Shown here piece by piece: positions 32,033 to 43,300 of a DNA stretch of 64,000 nt. Both the position numbers and the translations under genes were made by a program. This DNA comes from Turnera subulata (taxonomy: Eukaryota > Streptophyta > Magnoliopsida > Malpighiales > Passifloraceae): assembly GCA_028386065.3 (NCBI GenBank), contig JAKUCV010004254.1:308827-372826 (forward strand), in the 5' to 3' direction. The first letter of the stretch is position 1. Every line of letters starts with the position of its first letter. A model generated the notes under the pieces. The model worked only from the letters and a program-made list of their open reading frames with translations. It was not told the DNA's origin and did not search any database.

Positions 32033-32329
32033 GTTCTTCTCTGCAACTAAAATTAATACAGTATTTGGGTGTTCTTTGCAAGCAGGAAAAGGGTTTGATC
32101 AGATGGGTGCTTTAAGCTATATATGGAAACATTGTCCAAAAATAGAGAAAACAGGGGAAAGTATTTGTGGTTCATATGATTGATGCACGCCGACACATGG
32201 AATGCAACCACGTTGTTGGATTGATGTAAAACAAGAACTAATGACACGTACCAGTGTTAATTCGACTGTGATGTAAAATTGACTCCGTTCCTTTCTCTGG
32301 TCTGTTCTTTGATCATCAATTTTTTATTC

Positions 32330-32799
32330 TAAAACAAAAGTGAGAAACAATTTGCTGACTTTTGATATGAAGATATAGTTGTTTTTGGTTGAAAATTGAA
32401 ATATGAGAGTTATAGTTTAGCGATATACATATCTGCAATTGGAATCCTCGTTCATTAATGAAGATTGTTTTAAAACTATCATCATTTATATATTTTTATT
32501 TTTAAAAAGATTTTTTTAAAACTGCATATCAATTTTTTAGGAAAACAAAGGTGCATATCAATTTGAATACTTTAAATTCTCTGTAGTATATCATCAAAAA
32601 AAAATTCTCTATAGTACTATTAAATTATTTTTAATAATTGCGTTGTCGCAAAGGAATGCCTTCTTAAAAAAAATTATTTTTAATAAAATTTAAATTCATG
32701 AGCATAACATGAACATAGCTAGAAGCAAAGTGCAAAGTGAAGTATAGGTCAAAATAAATCTACTCAATATTGAAAGCAAAGGAGAGAAATACTCCCCTC
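32330..32799. other. AT-rich region, no gene seen
   Basis: Long A/T runs and small local repeats ('gcatatcaatttt', 'ttctctatagtac') are present, with no coding signal. It separates the thioredoxin promoter from the FBA relic. Confidence 0.4.
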
Positions 32800-33660
32800 G
32801 CAGTCTACAGCCAATCTTTCTCCCGCTGGAATTCATCATTGAGATATTAACCCGCGTGGCAGGAGAGAAGTACTCCACCAGGTGGCTCTCTGCCTCTTTC
32901 TACAGTCCTGGCTACGGCCAGTCTTTCCACCAATATAGAAGTGAAGAATTTGCTGAGATTCAAGTGTGTTTCCAAGGAAATGAAGCTCTTAATTGAGGGT
33001 CGCTATTTTGTTCGTAAGCATCTCTAACTCAGCACAAATGGTTTATTCTCGGTGGTGGATCAACCACCTTTTGCTGCTTTGCAGTCTTGTGACGGAATGA
33101 TACTAGAGAAGCACGAGCTTTCTGAGCAGCTTCGCATCAGGAACCCAACACTGGAGCAAGTATTCTATATACCTAATCCGCATAAAAGGAACCGAGTAGT
33201 GTGGTTTGGTTTTGCTCCCACTTCAGGATTTTACAAGTTGGTCTGTATATATGACTCTGATGTTGTTGGAAACGGTTATGGAGCTGAAATTCTTGTGTTG
33301 GGTATCGAGGATAAACCCTCCTGGAAGCACATAAACAACGATCATCTCATGGTGTGTACTGCAGATGGAGTCCACCACATTGCAAAAATAAGCACGACTA
33401 AATCATGGGATTGTGAGATGTTGTCAGAGTTTTCAAGGTCATAAACTCATGCCGATGTCTATATTCCCAGATGGCTCTGATGTTTCCCTTGTTTACGGTG
33501 ACGAATGGCAGTCCTCGTCGCTCTAGCAAACGATGAGTTGCAGATATACATTGGGGTTGCAAGAATATCTGCAGGAAGGTAAGTTGCAGGGTAAGAAGAC
33601 AATAATTCCATTGTCATTCCTGAGAGAAAATCCAGCGACGGGTGCAGCACCGACAGGACG
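32800..33660 (+). pseudogene. FBA-type F-box pseudogene
   Basis: F-box remnants 'LPLEFIIEILTRV' (32817 on) and, after an inserted duplication of local sequence, 'LLRFKCVSKEMKLLIEGRYF' in another frame, are followed by the FBA domain ('RNRVVWFGFAPTSGFYKLV', 'ILVLGIEDKPSWKHIN', 'TADGVHHIAKIS'). Stops and frameshifts occur at about 33027, 33442 and 33500. It is similar to 30.1-30.76 kb. The 3' end runs into GC-rich text that leads to a SKP1-like frame. Confidence 0.7.
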
Positions 33661-33671
33661 GGTGCTGCACC

Positions 33672-35030
33672 TGTAAGTTTCCGGTATGCTATATGACACT
33701 CATATACAAGAAAAACATGCAACGGAATTTCCGGAAACAACATAGGAACACATGTGAAGCGTATAAATCGAATAACAATTTTCGTACCTTACACGGTTAG
33801 GATCTTCCACCTAACTGAAGTGCCGGAATCAGCAAGAGCAAGACAAGGTATCCCGCCCCTCTACGGTATCCACACGAACCGTGATCAAGCCGGAATCGTC
33901 ACACGAACACCAACTTCGAGCTCTCCCGAACTGGTGTGCTAGAAACAGATTTCAGGGAGGATGAGTTTGTGGTGTTTCTCTTCTTTCTCAAAGAAGGTGA
34001 TGTGTGTATGCTCTTTCAAGCTCTCAAGAACACTCTCAAGAACAAAACTCAGTCAATGGCATGAAGGAGAGGAAGTAATCAGATCACTCCAATCCACACA
34101 TCAAAAGCTAATGGAGATAGTGGAGGTCATGGCCAACACATTGGCCCATTACCCACCACAATTATGTCTATACATAATAATGTCTCCACTACACCTTATC
34201 AACATACACAGCACCTAAAGTGGCTCAATAATGCTGACAATTAGTGAACCAACCAGCCCAAAACGACCCTGGTCCAACCACGGTCCGACCACGGTCCAAC
34301 CACAAACCGGTCCAACCACCTGCTCGAATCGACGGTTCTATGTGTGTGACCCTGTAGGCACTTGCAACATCCGGCAATAATTGTAAAATCTCATTTTACA
34401 ATTATTAGCAAAGAGCGGCGTCTAGCAACACATCATTGCTACCCGAACGACAAGATCAGTACTGATTCTAAATGCCTCGAAAACATGTCATCGTCCCTTC
34501 GTCCCATTATCAAGATTAAACCGAGACATGGAATATGTCAATCTCGTATATGTTTAATCTCGGTTTCTTGATCCTCGAGTTAACTGTGTAAAACGGATAC
34601 CAATGATATCACCATATCATAATCCGAGCACGGCCATGCATTTACAGTTCAACTCTATCAAGAAACCATCCGATAATATACCCGTTATATGGGTTGGACG
34701 AATCCCCTCTGGATCATACAAAACCCACTACACACTTATCATATACCCAATGATTACCCTTAAGTCCACCCAGTTACGGATGACTAGGAATAATATCAAA
34801 GTATATGACTCACATGTTGGGAACCTTGACGAATAGTCTTAATTTATTATTATAACCCATCCATAATAATAATCGACTAGGGACATTTAAGAATATATCA
34901 AATATATATTCTAGGGTTATAAATATGTGCAAGCGATTATCTCATAATCATATTTATTGGAATAACCTTAATGTATATACACGACTATATACGATCATCC
35001 ATTGATTGGCTTTTGGGCATATTACTAACA
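33672..35030 (-). mobile_element. Solo LTR, copia family A (copy A2), 1,359 bp
   Basis: In plus orientation it begins TGTAAGTTTCCGG and ends ATTACTAACA, the reverse complement of LTR A1. It is flanked by perfect GCACC duplications (33667-33671 and 35031-35035). It lacks roughly 170 bases present in A4 near 55030-55190. No internal sequence is attached, so it formed by LTR-LTR recombination. Confidence 0.9.
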
Positions 35031-35056
35031 GCACCGACGGGAGCATCCCTCTCCCC
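35031..35056 (+). pseudogene. SKP1-like gene, upstream piece between two insertions
   Basis: The bases here read 'TDGSIPLP' in frame with the SKP1 piece at 37092 once element D is set aside. They are part of the 'D.(S/A)GIPLPNVT' segment of plant SKP1/ASK proteins. One 5-bp duplication from each insertion lies at its ends. Confidence 0.5.
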
Positions 35057-37091
35057 TAAACGAAAGTACTCAGGCAGTCTTTCAATACTGTCCTGGTATT
35101 TTTATATAACACAAGTGATTAACATCATACAATGAGAACATATACAATAAGAAGTATAATACTATCACACTACTACCTAACCTATCACTTTAGACTTATC
35201 TAAAACCTTACTCTTATCATTCCCCCACAATTTGAGGGTGGCTAAATTAGCCAAGCTCAAATTGGTACACAAAGATGTAAAAGCAGCAACCCCCAAGGAC
35301 TTAGTAAAAATATCAGCTAGTTACTGGTCCATCGCGACATGAACAACATAAGTCTGCCTCCATTGGATCCTTTCATGAACAAAATGAAGATCAATCTCCA
35401 AGTGCTTCGTACGTTGGCGCTGAACAGGATTATGTGCTAAGTATGTAGCAAATAGATTATCACAACGAACCACTGCAGGTAATCGTGAAGGAATCCCGAG
35501 TTCAATAAGATGAGAACAAAGCCAACAAATCTCTGCAACAGTACTCGCAAGGGCTCTGTATTCTGATTCAGCACTACTTCGTGACACAGTCCTCTGCTTC
35601 TTGGCTGACCAAGAGATCAAGTTACTCCACAAATAAAGACTAAAAGCAGTCGTGGAGCGGCGTGTGTCTAAGCACCCTGCCCAATCCGTATCAGAATAAG
35701 CAGCAACATTATGTACCGAAGTGGGGCGAAGAAGAAGACCTTGCATCCTAGTGCCTGAAGGATAACGAAGAATGTGTTTCACTGCTTTCCAATGCTCAGT
35801 TCTCGGTGCATGCATGTATTGACATACGGTGTTAACAGCAAAAGCGACATCTGGTCTAGTGAATGTGAGATATTGCAGAGCTCCAACAACAGTCCTATAA
35901 AGACTTTGAACATCCTCATTCAATAACTCACCCTGATGCGCAGAGAGAGTTAACCGTGACTGGATTGGAGTAGAGGCTGGTTTAAGAAATTGCACACCTG
36001 CACGTTCAAACACAGATTGCAAATATTTCCCTTGATGAAGCAACAACCCATCTGTGACATGATGCACCTGAATACCCAAGAAATAATGCAGGTTCCCAAG
36101 ATCAGTCATCGAAATTCCTTTTTTAACAAGTGTGGAAGCTGATGAAGAAGAGAATCAGAGGATGCAGTGAGGATTATATCATCCACATACAAGAGAAGAA
36201 AAGCCTTATCTTTGCCTGCCCGGAAAACAAACAAATAGGCATTGGATTTGCTTGCTACAAACCCGTGAGAACAAAGGAATGATGCAAAACAAAAATACCA
36301 AGCACATGGTGCTTGCTTTAACCCATATAATGCACGTTGCAGCTTGCAAACATACGAAGGATAATGAAGATCTTCAAACCCAGGTGGTTGTTTCATATAT
36401 ACGTCTTCTTGAAAAACCCATTTAAGAAGGCGTTTTTGACATCAAGTTGCCGAAGAGACCAACCAAACGACAGAGCAAGAGTGAGAGCTGTCCAAATGGT
36501 GGCCGGCTTGATCAGGACTAACGGTTGCAAAGATCCAAGTAACCAGAGTACTATCTATTTGATTCCATTGAGAAAAGGCCGGGTTTGGTTTAGGGGGGAC
36601 ACCAGGGTTGGACGAAGGGATTGTAGGAAGAGGTTGTGCACTGGAGCCGTCAACATGTCCCGTTACTTGATGAGACTGAAAAACTGTGTACAACAGACTT
36701 TGCTTTACCAGGAAATTGGAGAAATCAAGGGTAGCTGGGACATAGTTTTTGATGTTACTCACACTCAACACAGAGTGAACAGTCGAATGAAGAGATGCAG
36801 GTTGTGAAGAAGAAGAAGAGGAGGAAGAAGAAAAAAAGGAGGAAGAAAGAGTAGATGAATCAGAAGCCATTGCAGGAAGAAAAAGAACAGAATTTTGCTT
36901 CAAAAGATAGACTACTGCTCCGCTACCATAAACGAAAGTACTCGGGCAGTCTTTCAATACTGTCCTGATATGTTTATATAACACAAGTGATTAACATCAT
37001 ACAATGAGAAGATATACAATAAGAAGTATAATACTATCACACTACTACCTAACATATCACTTTAGACTTATCTAAAACCTTACTCTTATCA
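35057..37091 (-). mobile_element. Non-autonomous copia element D with internal deletion, 2,035 bp
   Basis: Two 163-base LTRs (35057-35219 and 36929-37091) flank the element, and TCCCC duplications lie outside (35052-35056 and 37092-37096). In minus orientation it has PBS TGGTAGCGGAGC (36928-36917), a Ser-rich gag start ('MASDSSTLSSSFFSSSSSS'), then a direct jump into RT ('MKQPPGFEDLHYPSYVCKL', 'LLLYVDDIILTAS') and RNase H ('YSDTDWAGCLDTRRSTTAF', 'ISWSAKKQRTVSRSSAESEY'). A purine tract GTGGGGGAA precedes the 3' LTR. Protease, integrase and much of gag are gone. Termini are TG...TA rather than TG...CA. Confidence 0.88.
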
Positions 37092-37396
37092 TCCCCAATG
37101 TTACCAGCATGAGCAAGGTCATCGAGTATTGCAAGAAGCACAGCAGGAGCGGCAGTACAAAGGAAGCAGAAAAAGAACTCGAGGCGTGGGATGCCGAGTT
37201 CGTTAAAGCCGACGACTACGCCGCCCTCATGTTTCTCATGATGGCAGCAAATTTTCTGGACATACAGGGATTGATGGACCTGGCAGCTCAAACTCTGGCA
37301 AACATGATGAAGGGGAAGAGTCCCGAGGAGGTTCGCAGGATGTTTAACATTAAGAATGACTTCACACAGGAAGAAGAGGCGGCGGTTCGCAAATAA
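37092..37396 (+). pseudogene. SKP1/ASK-like C-terminal fragment
   Basis: It encodes 'SKVIEYCKKHSRSG', 'LEAWDAEFVKADD', 'FLMMAANFLDIQGLMDLAAQ' and 'MMKGKSPEEVRRMFNIKNDF'. This is the helical F-box-binding half of SKP1, the adaptor linking F-box proteins to cullin 1. A TAA at 37394 replaces a sense codon, and the usual ending 'NQWAF' is still readable just after it, so the last few residues, which are part of the F-box contact surface, are lost. The BTB-like N-terminal half is missing. It is split from its upstream remnant by element D and solo LTR A2. Confidence 0.75.
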
Positions 37397-37714
37397 AACC
37401 AATGGGCCTTCGATGACAACAGATCATCATGAAGATAGATAGACAGATGATTGCATAGCTTTTTGATTACCAAGTTTTGTTCTTTCTTTGTTGCTAGCTA
37501 GCTCTGGTTCCTTTTTCTCTTTTTTTGGGGAAAAATAATAATAATCTGGACTCATTGGGGTCTCTTTTCTTCTTTCAAAAGATCAATCGCATACTTTCAG
37601 TTTTTGTGTTCGAAATTCAATACCAGCTTAATTGCGAAACATCAATAACCACGTACGCCATATTGATGCTCTTAACTGGTAGTATTAGTAGTAGTGATTA
37701 TGAAAAAGAGACAT
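37397..37714. other. 3' flank of the SKP1 fragment
   Basis: Non-coding sequence compatible with a 3' UTR, including 'gctagctagctctgg' and AT-rich runs. Nothing else is recognised. Confidence 0.35.
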
Positions 37715-38050
37715 TGCTGCGCCATACGAAACATCGGCCAGCCCACCGGCAAGATTGCGGAGAGGTTCGAGGAGGACGAGGGCCATTGTGGTTGGTTTCT
37801 ACAGTTGTATTTGGAAACAAAGCTAGGGCAGAAACAAGAACACCAAATCAAAAAAGAAATTTAGTATCCAAAGGTCCATTAAGCTTTACCTGACCCAGTT
37901 CGAGATGGATCAACCTATTGGCCTTCTTGATTTAGTTCAATACCAGGTCCGCCCATTGTTAATGACTTCAAATATTAATTTTTTCAAGATTCAGAATTAA
38001 ATTAAGCCAAACATAGAATTCAATATAAATTAAAGCAAACATAGAATTTA
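37715..38050. repeat. Dispersed block, copy 2 (similar to 26.82-27.23 kb)
   Basis: It is the counterpart of the block following element K, with the same order of shared phrases ('gcggagaggttcgag', 'gagatggatcaacctattgg', 'aaattaagccaaacatag'). Confidence 0.5.
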
Positions 38051-38179
38051 GACTAATAAAATAATAATTAATAAGAGTTGATTTGGTTTGTTGTGTTTCA
38101 TCTAACACTCCGGTTAAGTAGTTGAGAGTTAATATCATAATGATTCTTTCTAATAGTGGTAGTGTGTAAATATCTATAT

Positions 38180-38890
38180 CTATACTATATATAAAAGCAC
38201 GAAGTCCTAAAATTTGCGAAATTGAAATACTAAAATACCATTCTCTTTATTATTGTTATATTATATTTAATAGTTTAATGGTCATTAATTACACAATCAT
38301 AGAATGCTTGGGCTGCCGTATTCAGATAACAACACTTTATATTGATGGGTTTTTTATTTTTATTATTTTTTATTGCACAAAATTGAAATATTAAAATACC
38401 CTTCTCTTTATTATTGTTATTTTATATTTAATAGTTTAATGGTCATTAATTATTTTAGAATGCTTCGGCCGAATTCTGACGAATTCTGATGACAACACTC
38501 TATAATTCCATATTAATTGGGTTTTTTATTTCTTTTATTTTTTATTTTTTTCTACTAACTACTATTCAATTTTATTAATCCATAACAAGAAATAAATAAG
38601 GATGGTGATAATTAACTACTGACAACGAATAAATATATACAAAGAGTATATTACATATATAAAAGCAACAGTAATAAAAATAAAAAATTATATAGACATA
38701 CTTTACCGATTAATAATAATTTTTTACTATTCATTTTTTAATCCATAATAAGAAATAAATATAAAGTATGGTGATAACTAACTACTGACAACGAATAAGC
38801 ATAAAGAGTATATTGCATACGTAAAAGCAACAACAATAAAAATTAAAAATTATATAGACATACTTAAGTATTAATAATAATTTTTTTGAG
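38180..38890. repeat. AT-rich tandem duplications
   Basis: One pair, 38216-38295 and 38380-38455, shares 'ttctctttattattgtta' and 'atagtttaatggtcattaat'. A second pair, about 38575-38718 and 38735-38885, shares 'aataagaaataaat', 'ctactgacaacgaataa' and 'ttatatagacatact'. The opening 'tctatactatatataaaagc' resembles a Helitron 5' end, but no matching 3' terminus was seen. Confidence 0.55.
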
Positions 38891-38939
38891 TCCAAGTATT
38901 AATAGTAATTAATAAGCGCATAAAATATTATATTTTTAC

Positions 38940-39600
38940 TAGACCTGGCAATTCGTGTTATTGTGACGGGTTCAAGAGGTAAACGGGTTCTAATTCTTCA
39001 ACCTACCGACCCATTTAATAATCGTGTCGTGTCGTATCCAACCCGTTTATTATCATGTGGGTTCGGGTTGACCCCGCAGGTAGACCTGGCAAAATGGGTA
39101 TTGACACGACAACCCGACACGAAATTAGCAGGTATATGTTAGAGATTTTCAACCCGTTTAGTTAAATGAGTAGAGCCAACACGATACGAAAATTAGCAGG
39201 TCAGGTCGCGGGATGACCCGCCAACCCAATGGGTACCTGTTTTTGACCCGATTATATTTAGAGTATAAATATTTTACTGATTTAATATAAGACTTATTTA
39301 ATATTTAAGGTTAAAGTTAATAAAATTATCCACATATATTTCTATAAATGCTTTAAAATATTATTATATTATGATTTTATAATTTATAATTTTATTTAAT
39401 ATATGAGAAAATCTAATTGTATGGCTATTTGCTTAAAAAATACAATGACTTGTGCAAAATAGAAAAATTTCATACTGATTTTTAGGCTTGTTAGACTTAA
39501 TAGGTAACCCGCGGGTCAACCCGACACGATAATAAACGGGTTGGACACGACACGACACGATTATTATGAAATGAACCGACCTCTAATTACCCAACTCACA
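38940..39600. repeat. Inverted-repeat DNA transposon-like segment ('acccgacacgataataaacgggttgg')
   Basis: Left-side phrases 'tagacctggcaa' (38940 and 39082), 'acgggttc' and 'aacccgtttattatcatg' are mirrored on the right by 'cgggtcaacccgacacgata', 'ataaacgggttgg' and 'cacgacacgatta' near 39500-39560. The pattern is that of widespread plant non-autonomous elements, with two left ends suggesting nesting. The superfamily (hAT or Mutator) is not certain. Confidence 0.5.
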
Positions 39601-39619
39601 GTAATTATTGGATAACAGT

Positions 39620-41382
39620 GCCGACACGTGGCACAATCAATGAATATATCAGAGAAACCGACCCAACGTCACATCATAAACATCAGAAATCTGGCCCTTC
39701 GGCCCAACATCAAAACACGTCGCCCGACCTCGGGGACATCAACAATAGCACAGCGGAAGCAATTATGTGAATACCCGACCTTAAATCACTTGGGCCTATT
39801 CACCTTTCCTTTACACCTTTTTCATAACCATCATCTAACATCTTTGGAGTCGCCACCCAAATTTTATTAAGGGACAAAAAACTTGGGAAAAAACCCTTCA
39901 TGTGACTCCATTAGGCAACTGGATAACGAACCAAAGATGCTAGACCCGGGGATTCGTCATGGATGGGAAGGTATTAGGCACCCATCCAGGTTGGGTCGAA
40001 ACTTTGTGCAATTAGAGGATTTTGTATGCCTTGTGCAAGTGCGCAAGTGTGAGCACCAAAACATATAATAACTGAATATTAAAAAGAAAGGGGAGAAGAA
40101 GAAGATTGGGCTTGAGTTTCCACCACTAGAAACCACCTACGTACCCCAGCGACCAGGTTCAAAGCCCACATAGTTCTTGACATGACATCACAACATTCAC
40201 ATCATCATTAACATCAACATCTCAACAATAATTGGTCAGACAAAAAGGGATTAGGATTACCTCTTGTAGCCCACCTCTAGCTCCTTGGTTTGGGTTGTGC
40301 CTCCCACACAATTTCCTCCCACTCCTCAACTCAATCTTGGAGTTCTTCTTGATTTTCCCCTTTGCTGCCTTCAATGGATGATGCTACCCACGAAATTCTA
40401 CAAGATTTTTTTGCCTATAAAACTATTTCCGAGGCTGGAAGAGACAGAGTTTCTCCAATCTTCAAAGCTTTATGAAGAGTGTTTGTGTAATAGAACGTCC
40501 CCTTGAAATGTGAGAGAGGGGTCCTATTTATAGTGTTCTGGATAGCGTAGAGGCGTGGACCAACTTAATGATCAAAGTAAAGGCCAGAAATATGGGCAAA
40601 AACTGAGTAGAATCAGAATACGGCGAAAATCGGGGAGAAAACGCGTTTCTAGGTGTGCATGACTGCCATGGCCGGCGGTCATCCTATGGATGACAGCCAG
40701 GCCGGGCGGTCATGGGTGGAAGACCGCCCAGGCCCGGCGGTCATCCCGAGAAGACCGCCCGCCCCTACGTGTCTCACCCGTTCTTTCATTTTTCGGTCCC
40801 GATTCTCCCCTAATTCCTCCCTGATTGATCCTGCCACGTAATTAACCCCTAGACTGCCCAGAATCCTATACTTTCTTGATTACTGCTCCTCTCAATCATC
40901 TCCTAATTGATTGATTACACATTGATTCCTCATTTTAAGCCAAAATCTTACCAAAAACATTCTTGCTATTAAGGAATGATTTAACTCACTCTGATTTTCC
41001 ACAAAAATCAGAGCTAAATTTGTCTGCAAGCAAGGTGTTAATGGGCTGTGCAACTCTGATGAAAAGTCCATACCTTATTAAATTGGACCCTTACATTTAT
41101 CTTCAATCCCAGAATAAATATAATTGGGTTTAATAAATAAACAAGCCAAAATTTAATGAGATAAAATACATTTTAGCAATTTAGTCCTTAACATATCCTA
41201 AGATTAAATTGTCTCATTAATCCAAGGCATATAAAAGTCTTAATTACTATAATATATAAATTCTACTAAAATTAAACTCCATCCATGCTTCAACCCAAGA
41301 CTAACTCATCAATCTTATGATTCAAACATGTCTGGAGTCTCATCTCAATATAATTTTCATGGGTCAAATTTGGGTGTTCACA
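39620..41382 (+). mobile_element. Gypsy-type LTR, family N copy 2
   Basis: The 3' end 'gggtcaaatttgggtgttcaca' at 41382 is the same as at 722. Further 5' are 'agtcgccacccaaattttatt' and 'ggtattaggcacccatcc', phrases common in plant gypsy LTRs. It contains four GACCGCC...GGCGGTC hairpins with starts at 40661, 40692, 40722 and 40753, i.e. every 30-31 bases. The 5' boundary is not resolved and the given start is approximate. Confidence 0.55.
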
Positions 41383-41659
41383 GAAGCCCCTCGTTGGTGA
41401 GTCTTTAAAACTTAAAGACGAAGGAACGCAAGGAAGGAACAACTAAATTTGGATAACGAATGTGAGTGTTGTGGACCAATGGTTGGAGCATCACATGCTC
41501 CACCTCGAGAATCATCTCATCCCGAGGTTTATGATTGACTCATCTCATCTCTTGGGATTTTCCCGGTCCCAAGAGCTAGCGGGAATCATCCTATCCTAGG
41601 GTTTCTTTTCGGATTTTCCTGGTCCCAAAAATCATTAACAAATGATCATCTCACCTATA

Positions 41660-42525
41660 CTAACTAAGGATATTATCACCCCCCGTGGGGATTTTGCCAA
41701 CTAAGGATATTATCACCCTCCCGTGGGGATTTTGCCAACTTAGGATATTTTCGCCCTCCCGTGGGAATTTTTCCAACTAAGGATATTATCACCCTCCGGT
41801 AGGGATTTTGCTAACTAAAGATATTATCACCCTCCCGTGGGGATTTTGCCAACTAAGGATATTATCACCCTCCCGTGGGGATTTCGTTAACAAGGATCAT
41901 CTCACCTGTGCTAACTAAGGATATCATCACCCTCTCGTGGGGAATTTGCCAACTAAGGATATTTTCACCCTCCCGTGGGCATTTTTCCAACTAAGGATAT
42001 TATCACCCTCCCGTGGGGATTTTGCTAACTAAAGATATTATCATCCTCCCGTGGGGATTTTGCCAACTAAGGATATTTTCGCCCTCCCGTGGGAATTTTG
42101 CCAACTAAGGATATTATCACCCTCCGGTAGGGATTTTGCTAACTAAAGATATTATCACCCTCCCGTGGGGATTTTGCCAACTAAGGATATTATCACCCTC
42201 CCGTGGGGATTTCGTTAACAAGGATCTTCTCACCTGTGCTAACTAAGGATATCATCACCCTCTCGTGGGGATTTTGCCAACTAAGGATATTTTCACCCTC
42301 CTGTGGGCATTTTTCCAACTAAGGATATTATCACCCTCCCGTGGGGATTTTGCTAACTATGGATATTATCACCCTCCCGTGGGGATTTTGCCAACTAAGG
42401 ATATTATCACCCTCCCATGGGGATTTTGCCAACTAAGGATATTATCACCCTCCTGTGGGGATTTTGCTAACTAGGATCATCTCACCTATGTTAACTAGGG
42501 ATATTGTCGCCCTCCTGTGAGGATC
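41660..42525. repeat. 38-bp minisatellite, about 21 units, with higher-order periodicity
   Basis: The unit is close to 'ctaaggatattatcaccctcccgtggggattttgccaa'. Variants (ttttcg, atcatc, cggtagg) recur in the same order about every 315 bases, for example the 'ggatattttcgccctcccgtggg' variant near 41751 and 42067. This indicates a higher-order unit of about eight monomers. Shorter 'ggatc(a/t)tctcacct' spacers mark unit borders. One frame is open for 69 codons only because of the repeat. Confidence 0.88.
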
Positions 42526-43056
42526 TCATCTCATCTCGGGGGTTTTGGGATTTTCCTGGTCCCAAGAGTTAACGGGAATCATCCCGTGGTTCATCTACAT
42601 CGTCTCGGTGCTCCTCTATGTCGGGACAATGTCCCTGGGATATCTATCCCTCAACATCTTCATCCACTCTACTTTAGGGGTATCTGCCCCTAACGACTCT
42701 CATCAATTCTACTTCTATCTTAGGGGCATCTGCCCCTGGTCTCGGCTGGTCTAGATCGAGCGTGTTCGCGGACCCTTCGGATCCTCCCTCATTCAAGGCA
42801 ATCATCCAAAGAATAGGCTCATCACGTTTTCAAAAGACTCGTCATTCTAAAGCAAAGTACACGTCTAACCCATGATAACACATATCATTGTAAATTCAAG
42901 TAAAAGATCATAAAATGCCCCTTAAATGATAAATACGAATGTTTTCCTCTCTTTTTCTAATATTCTTTTTTTCCTCTTCTTCCTCTTTCTCTCCCAATTT
43001 TTTTGGAAAAAAATTTTCGGGTGAATAGTGTCGGCAAGGTGGTCAAGGGGAGAGAT

Positions 43057-43137
43057 GACCGCCACTTCCTGGCGGTCTTGTATGGATGACCGCCAGGCGT
43101 GGCGGTCTTCTCGTCATGACCGCCCGTGCTGGCGGTC
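43057..43137 (+). repeat. Three GACCGCC...GGCGGTC hairpins at 30-31 bp spacing
   Basis: Units lie at 43057-43077, 43088-43107 and 43118-43137. Each has 7-8 complementary bases per arm (GACCGCCA/TGGCGGTC in the first two) around a 4-7 base loop whose sequence varies. They repeat the design seen in LTR N at 40661-40760 and stand about 160 bases upstream of the DUF7745-like ORF. Confidence 0.85.
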
Positions 43138-43300
43138 ATAGGTCCCGGTTTTTTGTCTTTTTTCCTTTTTTTGCTTTTGGGTTTGGGCTTTAGGGTGTTG
43201 TGCGAATTCCAACGACCCCAAATCGTTATAAATAAAACTTTAGGTACCCAGAACTCTTCACAACTTGTCAAAGCATATCTCAAACGCATCTAAAGCAAAC

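Noticed and set aside
38189..38210. Helitron 5' end ('tctatactatatataaaagc')
   Set aside because: No CTRR end with a hairpin was found downstream, so the element cannot be delimited.
42265..42474. 69-codon open frame in the minisatellite
   Set aside because: It is open only because the repeat unit lacks stops in that frame; no start context or homology.
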